The notes below the pieces were generated by a model. It had not been told where the DNA came from. It worked only from the letters and a program-made list of their open reading frames with translations, and searched no databases. This document shows positions 17,150 to 25,645 of a stretch of 64,000 nt of DNA, piece by piece; position 1 is the first letter of the stretch, and every line of letters begins with the position of its first letter. Position numbers and translations under genes: made by a program. The stretch is taken from contig CALSOH010000001.1 of the NCBI GenBank assembly GCA_943787925.1, forward strand, positions 248,001-312,000. Direction: 5' to 3'. This DNA comes from TMED14 sp003507115 (lineage in GTDB: Bacteria > Bacteroidota > Bacteroidia > Flavobacteriales > Schleiferiaceae).

Positions 17150-17943
17150 GCAAATACCGGATCATTCTTGGGCAGGCCCAAGGCGTCATAGATATAGTCA
17201 AAGGTGCTCAAGACCACAGGCCGGCCATCCACCAAAGCTACGTCATGCTCAAAGTGGGCGGAGGGTTTCTTGTCACCGGTGATGATCGACCATCCGTCGT
17301 TGAGCTGGCGCACCCGGTGCGTACCTAAGTTGATCATGGGCTCAATCGCGAGCACCATGCCGTCCTGAAGGAGTTTGCCGCTGCCGCGCTTGCCGTAGTT
17401 CGGCACTTGAGGCTCCTCGTGGAGCTTCTTGCCTAGGCCATGGCCCACGAGTTCGCGCACTACCCCGTAGCCATGGCTTTCACAATGACGCTGAATGGCG
17501 TAGCCAATATCGCCCACCCGGTTTCCGCGCTTCATGGCTTCAATGCCGACGTACAGGGAGGCTTTGGTGACCTCGAGGAGCTGCTTCGTCTCCGGGGCCA
17601 CTTCGCCCACTTCAAAGGTGTAGGCGTGGTCGCCGTAGTATTCGTCATAGAGCACCCCGCAATCGATGGATATGATGTCACCTTCTTCCAAGGGTCGGTC
17701 GTTGGGGATGCCGTGGACGACCTGCTCGTTGATGGAGGTGCAGAGACTGTTGGGGAAGCCATACATGCCCAAGAATCCTGGCACACCACCCATGTCGCGG
17801 ATAAATGCCTCGGCTAGTTGGTCCAAGTGCAAGGGGGTCACGCCAGGTTTGACCTCAGCGGCCAGCATGCCCAGGGTCTTGGAGACCATCAAGGCACTGA
17901 CGCGCATGCGCTCAATTTCTTCCGCGTTCTTGAGTACGATCAT
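17146..17943 (-). CDS. map: Methionine aminopeptidase, type I
   Basis: Removes the initiator methionine from nascent proteins. The 265-residue product shows the five metal ligands: two Asp in SIDCGVLYDEYYGDHAYTF, His in GHGLGKKLHEEP, Glu in AIEPMINLG and Glu in FEHDVALV. The start at 17943 is chosen because MIVLKNAEEI is the family N-terminus and because it makes a four-base ATGA overlap with the gpmI stop. A longer reading from further upstream would run into gpmI. Confidence 0.97.
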   Translation of the reverse strand: MIVLKNAEEIERMRVSALMVSKTLGMLAAEVKPGVTPLHLDQLAEAFIRDMGGVPGFLGMYGFPNSLCTSINEQVVHGIPNDRPLEEGDIISIDCGVLYDEYYGDHAYTFEVGEVAPETKQLLEVTKASLYVGIEAMKRGNRVGDIGYAIQRHCESHGYGVVRELVGHGLGKKLHEEPQVPNYGKRGSGKLLQDGMVLAIEPMINLGTHRVRQLNDGWSIITGDKKPSAHFEHDVALVDGRPVVLSTFDYIYDALGLPKNDPVFA

Positions 17944-19454
17944 CCGAGTAAACTTTTGCCGGTCATGGCTTCGGGTTGTTCTACGCCCATCCAAGCCAAT
18001 ATCGTTGGGGCCACGTCGCCCAGTACCCCGTCAGCCAATGTCGCCGCTTGATGGCCTTCAGGGCTCACCAGGTGGAAGGGCACGGGCTGGGTAGTATGGG
18101 CGGTATGGGGGCTTCCGTCCGGATTCTTCATGCAGTCGGCATTGCCGTGGTCGGCTAGAATGAAAAAGCTGTAGCCGTGCTCCAGGCCTTTTTCGACGAT
18201 GGCCCGCGTGCACTGGTCCACGGTTTCCACCGCGATGATAGCGGCTTCCATGCTTCCCGTGTGTCCCACCATGTCGGGGTTGGCGAAGTTGAGGCAGATA
18301 AAATCGGCGGATTCGGCTTCCAATTCGGGCAGGATAGCGTCCCGGATATCAAACGCCGACATCTCCGGCTGCAAATCGTAGGTGGCCACCTTGGGGGAGG
18401 GGCAGAGCAGGCGCTTTTCCCCTTGGAAGGGTTCCTCGCGTCCGCCGCTGAAGAAGAAGGTTACGTGCGGGTATTTCTCGGTCTCGGCAATGCGAATTTG
18501 ACGCCTTCCCGCGCGCTCCAAAACCTCGCCTAGGGTGTCGCGCAAGTTGTCCTTCTCGAAGATGGCTTGGACTCCTTGGAACGTGCGATCGTAGTTCGTC
18601 AGCGTGTAGTAGTGCGTGGTCAGCGGTGCCATCTGGAACTCCGGGAAGGCCTCTTGGCTGAGCACTTGGGTCAATTCGCGGCCACGGTCCGTTCGGTAAT
18701 TGAAGAAGAGGATGACATCGCCGTTTTGAATGCGATCGTCCGTGAGAATGACGGGTTCCAAAAACTCATCGGTTACTCCCGCTGCGTAGGAGGATTTCAG
18801 GGCATCGGAAGCGGAACCAGTCCACGCCTGGCCATTTCCGTGCACCAAAGCATCGTAGGCTTTCTTCACGCGTTCCCAGCGCTTGTCGCGGTCCATGGCG
18901 AAGTAGCGGCCGGTGATGCTGGCGATTCGGCCCGTCGTCTGGGCCATGTGCGCCTCTACGTCGGCAAGGAAGCCGGCACCGCTTTGGGGATCGCAGTCCC
19001 GGCCGTCTGTGAAGGCGTGCAGGACCACATTGTCGAGGCCCGCCTCATGAAATAAGCTCAGTAAGCCCTTGAGGTGGGCCATATGGCTGTGGACGCCCCC
19101 GTCGCTGACGAGGCCCAGCACATGGAGTTTCTTTCCCTGGGCGGTCTGAAGGAGGTTTTGGAATACGGGGTTTTGGAGCAAACGGCGTTCCTCGATGGCC
19201 AAGTCGATCTTCACCAAATCCTGATAAACGATGCGCCCCGCGCCCAAATTCATGTGGCCGACTTCGGAATTACCCATTTGGCCATCCGGTAGTCCTACGG
19301 AGCGCCCCGAAGCCTGCAATTGGGAAGTAGGGTAGGCCGAAAGGCTATCTACGAACGGGGTGCGGCCTTGGTCGATAGCGGAAACAGCAGGATTCGCGGC
19401 AATGCCCCATCCATCGAGGATCATCAGTACAGATTTGCGGGTGGGATGAGTCAC
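17940..19454 (-). CDS. gpmI: 2,3-bisphosphoglycerate-independent phosphoglycerate mutase
   Basis: Interconverts 3- and 2-phosphoglycerate in glycolysis through a phosphoserine intermediate. The 504-residue product has the metal Asp in ILDGWG, the phosphorylated Ser in QMGNSEVGHMNLGAG, the insert domain, and the C-terminal metal motifs NFANPDMVGHTG and LADHGNAD. The start codon is GTG. TACCTTTG lies four bases before it on the minus strand, which predicts a leaderless transcript. It heads an operon with map and a methyltransferase. Confidence 0.97.
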   Translation of the reverse strand: MTHPTRKSVLMILDGWGIAANPAVSAIDQGRTPFVDSLSAYPTSQLQASGRSVGLPDGQMGNSEVGHMNLGAGRIVYQDLVKIDLAIEERRLLQNPVFQNLLQTAQGKKLHVLGLVSDGGVHSHMAHLKGLLSLFHEAGLDNVVLHAFTDGRDCDPQSGAGFLADVEAHMAQTTGRIASITGRYFAMDRDKRWERVKKAYDALVHGNGQAWTGSASDALKSSYAAGVTDEFLEPVILTDDRIQNGDVILFFNYRTDRGRELTQVLSQEAFPEFQMAPLTTHYYTLTNYDRTFQGVQAIFEKDNLRDTLGEVLERAGRRQIRIAETEKYPHVTFFFSGGREEPFQGEKRLLCPSPKVATYDLQPEMSAFDIRDAILPELEAESADFICLNFANPDMVGHTGSMEAAIIAVETVDQCTRAIVEKGLEHGYSFFILADHGNADCMKNPDGSPHTAHTTQPVPFHLVSPEGHQAATLADGVLGDVAPTILAWMGVEQPEAMTGKSLLG

Positions 19455-19458
19455 AACG

Positions 19459-19466
19459 CAAAGGTA
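19459..19466 (-). promoter_or_regulatory. -7 element TACCTTTG for gpmI, four bases before the start
   Basis: Exact match to TAnnTTTG on the minus strand; with the usual spacing transcription would begin at or next to the GTG start codon. Confidence 0.7.
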
Positions 19467-19485
19467 CTTTATTTGCTTCGCTTTG

Positions 19486-20190
19486 TCAGAGGTGGAGGGG
19501 GCCGGAAGCCACCTCTACGGGCGCCTTTCCCGCTTCAAAGAGCCGTGCCGTCAAAGAGCCACGCAAGGAGACGCTTGCGCCCCGAATCTCCAACCATGAA
19601 CCCTCTCGTAGTCCAATCACGGGTTGGGCGTTGAAATGGTGGAATTCTCGAATCCGGGTTTCCCGCGTTTCGCCCATGTGGTTGGACCCTTCGATCGGGT
19701 CCAAGTAGTGCGGATTGAGGTTAAAGGGTATCCACCCAAAGGCCTCAAATTGCGGCGGATACACAATGGGCATGTCGTTGGTGGTGCCCACGGTGCGTCC
19801 AGCGACGTTGCTTCCCGCACTTGAACCCATGTAGGGCATGCCTGCTCTGACCGCCTCATCGATGGCGGCAAAGGCGCCGGATTCCAGCAAGGTTTTCAGC
19901 AGGACAAAGGTGTTCCCACCGCCTATAAATACGCCGCGCGCATCGGCTAGGGCTTCAGCGGGAGAGGCATAGGTATGCATGCCGCGCATGGGGATACCTT
20001 CGGCTTCAAAGGCCTGTGTGGCATGGGCGGTGTAGTCCTCCCAGCTCATGCCGCCCGGGCGTGCATAGGGCACAAACAGCACGGGGCCAGAGCCCTCGGC
20101 AAAATGCGCGGTCCAAGCGTCTTTGTAGTAGCTCAAATAGGGATGGCCGTGCACGGTGGAGGTGGAGGCCAGCAAGAGGTTCAGGCTCAT
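19486..20190 (-). CDS. pepE: Dipeptidase E (peptidase family S51)
   Basis: Hydrolyses dipeptides with N-terminal aspartate. The 234-residue product carries the catalytic Ser in GSSAGSN (about 120-126), a GGGNTF loop, and the His in LNPHYLDP. Its length matches the cytosolic enzyme and no signal peptide is seen. The start overlaps the stop of the upstream secreted BNR protein gene (ATGA). Confidence 0.93.
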   Translation of the reverse strand: MSLNLLLASTSTVHGHPYLSYYKDAWTAHFAEGSGPVLFVPYARPGGMSWEDYTAHATQAFEAEGIPMRGMHTYASPAEALADARGVFIGGGNTFVLLKTLLESGAFAAIDEAVRAGMPYMGSSAGSNVAGRTVGTTNDMPIVYPPQFEAFGWIPFNLNPHYLDPIEGSNHMGETRETRIREFHHFNAQPVIGLREGSWLEIRGASVSLRGSLTARLFEAGKAPVEVASGPLHL

Positions 20191-21539
20191 CGCTTGGACT
20201 TTTTGCGCTTTTTGGCTTCGTTGGAGACGGATTTTTCCGCAGCAATGGGATCACGTGTGCGCTCCACTTCAAGGTAGAGCCCGCTGTAGACAGAATTCAC
20301 GCCGTCCACCTGCTGGGTCCAAACCATGTGCACGCCCATGAGACCCGCAGAAATGCCGTTGTAGTCGCCAAAGAAGGAGGCAGGCGTGGGGGTAAAGGCC
20401 TCGGCCAAGGCGTGGTGTTCCCAGGTTTCGCCGCCGTCCGTACTCACGCTGTGGTAGGCCTGTGTGGTCCAATTCACCGTGTCCTGTTGGCCATAGGCAA
20501 TCACGTGGAGGGTGTTGCCTCGAGCGGTATCGACGGTAAACCAGGGCATAAAGTGGTGCACCACGCCTTCGGGGCGGGGCAGAATGTGCTTGCGGGACCA
20601 GTAGCGGCCACGGTTGTCCGAGTATTGGTAGGCCACCCAGGTGCTATCGCCGTCCTGTTCGCCAAAAACCAGGTGCAAGCGACCGCTTCGATCGTACATC
20701 GAAACGGGCATGCCATTGGCGCGGCCAAAGCCCGGAATTTCATGGGCCCAGCCCCCGCGTTGAGAGGCAAAAGCAACCTCGTGTTCAAACCACGTGGCCG
20801 CGCCGTCGTCGTCCGAACGGTTGAACCACAAGGTGTCGTTGACGCTCCAGATGACGGAGACGCCGCCCAGTGGGTCCACCGCCGGAACGGCTCCTTCAGT
20901 CGTTTCGTCGTCGTCGATGCAATCCCCTTCATGGGCGGAAATGGTGACGGCAGGCGACCAGGTGACGCCGCGGTCTTCAGATTGGGAATAGCGGATGCGT
21001 GAGCGGTATTGGCTTCGGTCCGCTTCGCCGTATTTGTCAAATTCGGTCCAGGAGACGTGCAAGGTGTTGGTATTGGGATCCACGGAGATTCCCTCCTTGT
21101 CTTGGTCCTTAGGAGGATTGAATCCTATACCGCTTCCATCGCTCCAGGTTTTTCCATGGTCGTCGCTCCATTGGATGACAATGCGGTCCAGCCAATCCCC
21201 TTCTTGGTGGGCTTTTCCGCTGGGGTTGGCCAAATGCAAGAAGTAGACACGCCCGGCGTTGTCGTACTGCAAAATGGGGTCCCCATACACCCCATAGGTC
21301 GAGGTCAAGGTGGAATGCGTCCAGTCAGACGCCAAAGGAAAATCGTTGGCATGCACCTGGTCCAAGACAGAACCTGCCACGATATGATAGCTGTTGGGAT
21401 CTGCGGCAACGCTGGGTTCGCAGGCCCATTCGTGCGGGCGGTTTTGGGTGCTGATCACCTCAACCTTGTGGGCGAAGGTGTTTTGAGCGCTCAAGGTCGC
21501 GCTTGCGAAGAGGAGCGTGAGGGCGAGTTGTTTTTTCAT
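20187..21539 (-). CDS. Secreted sialidase-fold (Asp-box) protein
   Basis: The 450-residue product starts with a signal peptide (MKKQLALTLLFASATLSAQ) and holds at least four Asp-box (SxDxGxxW) motifs: SDDHGKTWSDG, SEDRGVTWSPA, SDNRGRYWSRK and STDGGETWEHH. This indicates a six-bladed beta-propeller of the sialidase/BNR type. The catalytic FRIP arginine motif of true sialidases was not recognised, so enzymatic activity is open. The C-terminus is strongly basic (KKRKKSKR). It lies between DUF192 and pepE genes with ATGA overlaps on both sides. Confidence 0.8.
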   Translation of the reverse strand: MKKQLALTLLFASATLSAQNTFAHKVEVISTQNRPHEWACEPSVAADPNSYHIVAGSVLDQVHANDFPLASDWTHSTLTSTYGVYGDPILQYDNAGRVYFLHLANPSGKAHQEGDWLDRIVIQWSDDHGKTWSDGSGIGFNPPKDQDKEGISVDPNTNTLHVSWTEFDKYGEADRSQYRSRIRYSQSEDRGVTWSPAVTISAHEGDCIDDDETTEGAVPAVDPLGGVSVIWSVNDTLWFNRSDDDGAATWFEHEVAFASQRGGWAHEIPGFGRANGMPVSMYDRSGRLHLVFGEQDGDSTWVAYQYSDNRGRYWSRKHILPRPEGVVHHFMPWFTVDTARGNTLHVIAYGQQDTVNWTTQAYHSVSTDGGETWEHHALAEAFTPTPASFFGDYNGISAGLMGVHMVWTQQVDGVNSVYSGLYLEVERTRDPIAAEKSVSNEAKKRKKSKR

Positions 21540-22069
21540 AGTCGATTCCAGGTCCAGTTCATTCCGGGGATGATGCCCACTTGGGCACAGGTGCCTGCGG
21601 GAAGTTCTAAGACGAGTTGAGCGGGACCTTCCGAGGGGAGCGGCGTCTCACTAAATGGTTGGGCGTTGGCTTGAATGCTGACCACTTGGCCGGCAGAAGA
21701 AATGTAGACGATGTCCAGGGCGACGTAGGTGTTCTTCATCCAAAAGCTTTGCATGCGCTCTTCCGGCATGAGGAAGAGCATGCCCATATCGGCGTCCATA
21801 TGTTTGCGCCACATCATGCCTTGCTGGACTTCGCGCTCCGATTCCGCCAATTCCAAGCGGTAGGTAGCGACCGTGTCCGAACCGTTGACAAAGGCCCCGT
21901 GGCCTTCGTGGACGAAGGGCGGTTCGTAGGTTTCGGCGATGTTTTGCGCTTGGGGTTTGGAGGACGTGCCGCCGCCCGTAAAGGCGGGCGCAATTTGGAC
22001 GTATAGGAAGCCTAAAAGGGCCAAAATAAGCAGAAAGGAGCCCGCTTTGCGGATGAAGGAGGACTTCAT
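21536..22069 (-). CDS. DUF192 family protein, membrane-anchored
   Basis: The 177-residue product has an N-terminal hydrophobic segment (SFLLILALLGFLYVQIAPAF, about 10-29) that is either a signal peptide or an anchor, then a DUF192 domain (about 60-175) with the family stretches GMMWRKHMDADMGMLF and FWMKNTYVALDIVYI. The role of the family is unknown; it occurs in the envelope of many bacteria. The ATG at 22069 is chosen because it overlaps the lgt stop by ATGA; a longer reading would begin within lgt. Confidence 0.88.
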   Translation of the reverse strand: MKSSFIRKAGSFLLILALLGFLYVQIAPAFTGGGTSSKPQAQNIAETYEPPFVHEGHGAFVNGSDTVATYRLELAESEREVQQGMMWRKHMDADMGMLFLMPEERMQSFWMKNTYVALDIVYISSAGQVVSIQANAQPFSETPLPSEGPAQLVLELPAGTCAQVGIIPGMNWTWNRL

Positions 22070-23133
22070 GATTTGGACGTTCGGAACGAGTTGATCAAGA
22101 GGTAGAGGCCCGCCAAAACCAGCGGGATGCTGAGCCATTGGCCCATGTTAAGGGTCATGCTGGCTTCAAAGGCTTTTTGGTTTGCTTTGAGAAATTCGAT
22201 GGCAATTCGGAAGCCAAAAACCAGGAGCATAAAGAGGCCAAAAATTCGGCCCTCCGCCTTCAAATGGCCTTTCTCGCCCAGGAAGAAGAGGAGGACGAAG
22301 ATGAGCAGGTAGCCTAGCGATTCAAACAGCTGGGAGGGCAGGCGAGGTATGCCGTAGACGGTGACATGGTAGGTTCCGCCATCCATGGGCTGCACGTAGG
22401 CATCTTCGGGGATGTACAGGTGGCGGTTGTCTTTTTTCTGCAGATTGAAGAGCGGAATAAGATGCACTTCCAGCATGGACTGAAGGGCGCCGATTTCTAC
22501 GTTTTCCGCTGGGGTAATGACCAGGTCGTACTGGGGCAGCAAGAGGCTGTCCGTCTCGAGGGCGCGCCCCATGGGGACGAATTCTAGGTCGGTCACTTGG
22601 TCCGAAAAATACTGATCCATGTAGTCCAAAACGGGGCGGAAGTACACCGTTTCCACGGTGCTGTTGGCCGGTTCGCCGTAAATCTCTGAGTTGGTAAAGT
22701 TGCCTAGGCGAATCAAGGCTCCCGCGAGCGCTACCGTGATGACGACGCGGTCCATCAGCCACAAAAACGAATGGCCGAGGTCCTTTTTAAACTTCTGGCT
22801 GAAATAATAGAGGGTCAGTGGGATGACCACCGCGGCACCATGAGAAGCAAGGCCGCCCTTCCAGGGCATAAAGATTTCCGCGACGTGCTGCTTGTAATAG
22901 GCCCAGTCGTAGAAGAATACATGGCCCAATCGCGCGCCAATAATGGTGGCTACCACCGTGTAAATGAGCAAATTGTCTAAGACTTCTGCCGAAACACCTT
23001 CTTTGGTGAAATAGCGGCGCATTAGGTAAAATCCCGCCAAGAATCCAGCAAAGAAGAGCACTTGGTAGTAGCGCAAGAAGAGGGGGCCGAGTTCCAGTCC
23101 GCGTTCCGCGGCCCACGTAAGGGTTAGTAGCAT
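22066..23133 (-). CDS. lgt: Prolipoprotein diacylglyceryl transferase, with periplasmic insert
   Basis: Attaches diacylglycerol to the lipobox cysteine of prelipoproteins, the first lipoprotein maturation step, in the inner membrane. The 355-residue product has several membrane segments, the HGG-like loop GGLASHGAAV, the Lgt signature RLGNFTNSEIYGEPAN (about 145-160), and the C-terminal LPSQLFES and FRIAIEFLK. It is about 65 residues longer than the enterobacterial enzyme because of an extra segment (about 165-250) between the signature and LPSQL. A TATCTTCG element lies four bases before the start. Confidence 0.95.
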   Translation of the reverse strand: MLLTLTWAAERGLELGPLFLRYYQVLFFAGFLAGFYLMRRYFTKEGVSAEVLDNLLIYTVVATIIGARLGHVFFYDWAYYKQHVAEIFMPWKGGLASHGAAVVIPLTLYYFSQKFKKDLGHSFLWLMDRVVITVALAGALIRLGNFTNSEIYGEPANSTVETVYFRPVLDYMDQYFSDQVTDLEFVPMGRALETDSLLLPQYDLVITPAENVEIGALQSMLEVHLIPLFNLQKKDNRHLYIPEDAYVQPMDGGTYHVTVYGIPRLPSQLFESLGYLLIFVLLFFLGEKGHLKAEGRIFGLFMLLVFGFRIAIEFLKANQKAFEASMTLNMGQWLSIPLVLAGLYLLINSFRTSKS

Positions 23134-23137
23134 GAAA

Positions 23138-23145
23138 CGAAGATA
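23138..23145 (-). promoter_or_regulatory. Probable -7 element TATCTTCG for lgt
   Basis: Seven of eight positions match TAnnTTTG on the minus strand; four bases separate it from the lgt ATG. Confidence 0.5.
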
Positions 23146-23181
23146 CCGAAGTCCATTGAACCTCTTGGTGATTTGCGTCGC

Positions 23182-23436
23182 TTATTTCTCGCTCCGAGGC
23201 GACTTTTTGGGCACGGGATCCCAGCCATGGCTGCCCCAGGGATGACAGCGCCCAATGCGCTTGACGGCCATCCAGCCCCCATGTAGAGGCCCCCATTCGC
23301 GAACCGCTTCGGACGCATAGGCCGAACAGGTCGGGGTGTGCCGGCATGAGGGTGGCGTAAAAGGGGAGATGAGGTATTTGTAGATCCCGATCAGGAGCAG
23401 AAAAGGCAGGGCGAAGATCCAGTGCAGAAGCTTCAT
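23182..23436 (-). CDS. yidD: Membrane protein insertion efficiency factor YidD
   Basis: YidD assists YidC-dependent membrane protein insertion. The 84-residue product has a hydrophobic N-terminus and the family signature with three cysteines: SCRHTPTCSAYASEA followed by IGRCHPWGSHGWDPVP. The start overlaps the cysS stop by ATGA. It is not next to rnpA/yidC here, which is common in Bacteroidota. Confidence 0.95.
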   Translation of the reverse strand: MKLLHWIFALPFLLLIGIYKYLISPFTPPSCRHTPTCSAYASEAVREWGPLHGGWMAVKRIGRCHPWGSHGWDPVPKKSPRSEK

Positions 23437-24920
23437 TCCTGCACGCGGTAGGTGCTTCCATCCTCGCCATCCTTGACTTGAATGCCGCCGGCTGCCAATT
23501 GGTCGCGGATGGCATCGCTAGTCGCCCAATCCTTTTGCTCGCGGGCCTTTCGGCGCGCATCCAGCACAATGGCCATCGCGGCATCCAGCGCTTTTTGCGA
23601 GGAGGCCCCAGCGGCCCCGTTTGCGGCATCCACTTGCAACCCCAGGACCTCAACTATCCAAGAGCGCATGTGCCCAAGCAAGGTGCTCGCACCCGCCGAA
23701 CCGAGATGTTTTGGGTCTTGGGCGTCCGCCTGAATGGCTTTCACCGCATCAAAGAGGTGGGCAATGAGGATGGGGCTGCTGAAATCGTTGTTCATAGCAT
23801 CCATACAGCGCTGTTGCCAGGCATCCACGTCAAAAGATCCCTTTTCAGGCCCTCCTGAAGGACGCTTTTCCAAGCTATTCAGGGCGTGGGTCAGGCGTTG
23901 GAAGCCTTTTTCCGCCGCTTGAAGGGCTTCGTCGGAGAAGTCCAGGACGGAGCGGTAGTGGGCCTGGTGGATGAAGAAGCGAGCGACGGAAGCGGAATAT
24001 CCTTTGCTCAAATGGGGGGAGTCGCCGGTCAGTAATTCGCCGGGGAGCAGGGTGTTACCGGTGGATTTAGACATGCGTTTTCCGTTGAGGGTCAGCATGT
24101 TGGCGTGCATCCAGTAGCGTGCGCCGCCCGTAGCGTGCGCGCCTTGATTTTGCGCGATTTCACACTCATGGTGGGGGAACTTGAGATCCATACCGCCGCC
24201 GTGAATGTCAAAGGATTCGCCGAGGTACTTGGTGCTCATAGCCGAGCACTCCAAGTGCCAGCCTGGGAATCCTTCGCCCCAGGGACTGGCCCAGCGCATA
24301 ATGTGGTCTTCCGAGGCCTTTTTCCAGAGGGCAAAATCTAGTGGGGAGCGCTTGTCCGTTTGGCCATCCAAATCTCGGCTGCCTGAACGCATCTCGTCGA
24401 TATCTCGGCCCGAGAGGATTCCATAGGGCTGCTTAGCGTGGTAGGTTTCCACATCGAAATAGACCGATCCATTGGATTCATAGGCCCATCCGTTGGCAAG
24501 CAACTGTTGGGTCATGGCGATTTGCTCAATAATATGCCCGGTGGCGGTGGGTTCAATGGAGGGAGGAAGGGCGTTGAAGGCCTGCATCACCTCGTGGAAA
24601 TTCACCGTGTATTTCTGGACAATCTCCATAGGCTCCAGTTGCTCCAGCTTGGCCCGCTTGCCGACTTTGTCTTCTCCTTCATCCGCATCGTCCACCAAAT
24701 GGCCCGCATCGGTAATGTTGCGGACATAGCGCACTTTAAAGTCGCGGTATTGCAGGTAGCGGAAAATCAAATCAAACGACAAGAAGGTCCGCACATTGCC
24801 CAAATGCACATGGCTGTACACCGTGGGGCCACAAACGTACATACCGACTCGGCCGGCTTGCAGGGGTTCAAACGGGCGAAGTCGGCCTTCAAGGCTGTCG
24901 TAAATCTGGATACCGCTCAT
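23433..24920 (-). CDS. cysS: Cysteine--tRNA ligase
   Basis: Class I aminoacyl-tRNA synthetase that charges tRNA-Cys. The 495-residue product has the zinc Cys in CGPTVY followed by the HIGH-like HVHLGN (about 33-38), and the KMSKS motif as KRMSKSTGN. The start at 24920 is taken because it lies four bases after the folE stop; an in-frame ATG at 24935 would overlap folE. The gene sits between folE and yidD in one operon. Confidence 0.96.
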   Translation of the reverse strand: MSGIQIYDSLEGRLRPFEPLQAGRVGMYVCGPTVYSHVHLGNVRTFLSFDLIFRYLQYRDFKVRYVRNITDAGHLVDDADEGEDKVGKRAKLEQLEPMEIVQKYTVNFHEVMQAFNALPPSIEPTATGHIIEQIAMTQQLLANGWAYESNGSVYFDVETYHAKQPYGILSGRDIDEMRSGSRDLDGQTDKRSPLDFALWKKASEDHIMRWASPWGEGFPGWHLECSAMSTKYLGESFDIHGGGMDLKFPHHECEIAQNQGAHATGGARYWMHANMLTLNGKRMSKSTGNTLLPGELLTGDSPHLSKGYSASVARFFIHQAHYRSVLDFSDEALQAAEKGFQRLTHALNSLEKRPSGGPEKGSFDVDAWQQRCMDAMNNDFSSPILIAHLFDAVKAIQADAQDPKHLGSAGASTLLGHMRSWIVEVLGLQVDAANGAAGASSQKALDAAMAIVLDARRKAREQKDWATSDAIRDQLAAGGIQVKDGEDGSTYRVQE

Positions 24921-24924
24921 AGTT

Positions 24925-25596
24925 CTAGTCCCCAAATTCGGTTTTTAATTGGACGTAGGAAAGAAAATCCTGCTTTAATTGCTCTTCTGTCGCAAATCGG
25001 CCGCCATATTCGGCGGTGACGGTGCTGGAATCGATGTCGCGGATACCGCGGGCATTGACACACAAGTGCTTGGCATCAATCAGGACCGCGACGTCCAAGG
25101 TTCCTAGGGCCTCTTGGAGGGCGGCGGTGATTTGCCGGGTCAAGCGCTCCTGAACCTGAGGTCGCCGTGCGAAGAAATCCACAATACGGTTCATTTTACT
25201 CAAGCCGATGACGCGGTCCTGTGAGAGGTAGGCCACATGGGCACGCCCGACGATGGGTAGCAAGTGGTGTTCGCACGTCGAATAGACGACAATGTTCTTT
25301 TCCACCAGCATTTCGCCGTATTTATAGCTGTTGTCAAAGGTGCCTAGAGTCGGTTTTTTATCCGGATTTAAGCCCCCAAAAGCCTCCTTGACGTACATCT
25401 TGGCTACTCGGCGCGGTGTGCCCGAAAGGCTATCATTGGTCAGATCCATACCGAGGGTTTCGAGAATACCCTTGACATGCGCTTCTATGCGCTCAATCTT
25501 CATTTCATCCGAAATTGAAAAGGCATCGGAACGCAAGGGTGTATCGAAGGTGCTCGAGTGATGGTCCAAATCGTCCATAAGGTCTTGTGAATTCAT
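24925..25596 (-). CDS. folE: GTP cyclohydrolase I
   Basis: First step of tetrahydrofolate synthesis: GTP to dihydroneopterin triphosphate. The 223-residue product has the zinc ligands in STCEHHLLP and the later Cys in AKHLCVNARG, with GLSKMNRIVDFFARRPQVQ between. The start at 25596 (MNSQDL) is chosen because TACTTTTG lies five bases before it and because the longer frame upstream reads into the divergent fabH-like gene. It heads the folE-cysS-yidD operon. Confidence 0.96.
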   Translation of the reverse strand: MNSQDLMDDLDHHSSTFDTPLRSDAFSISDEMKIERIEAHVKGILETLGMDLTNDSLSGTPRRVAKMYVKEAFGGLNPDKKPTLGTFDNSYKYGEMLVEKNIVVYSTCEHHLLPIVGRAHVAYLSQDRVIGLSKMNRIVDFFARRPQVQERLTRQITAALQEALGTLDVAVLIDAKHLCVNARGIRDIDSSTVTAEYGGRFATEEQLKQDFLSYVQLKTEFGD

Positions 25597-25601
25597 GGCG
25601 G

Positions 25602-25609
25602 CAAAAGTA
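25602..25609 (-). promoter_or_regulatory. -7 element TACTTTTG for folE
   Basis: Exact TAnnTTTG on the minus strand, five bases before the folE ATG. It faces the element of the divergent gene across a 49-base gap. Confidence 0.7.
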
Positions 25610-25632
25610 CGGCCCATCTCATCAAAAAGGGG

Positions 25633-25640
25633 TATTTTTG
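25633..25640 (+). promoter_or_regulatory. -7 element TATTTTTG for the KAS III-like gene
   Basis: Exact TAnnTTTG, five bases before the ATG at 25646. No clear -33 TTTG is seen at the usual distance. Confidence 0.7.
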
Positions 25641-25645
25641 CGCCC

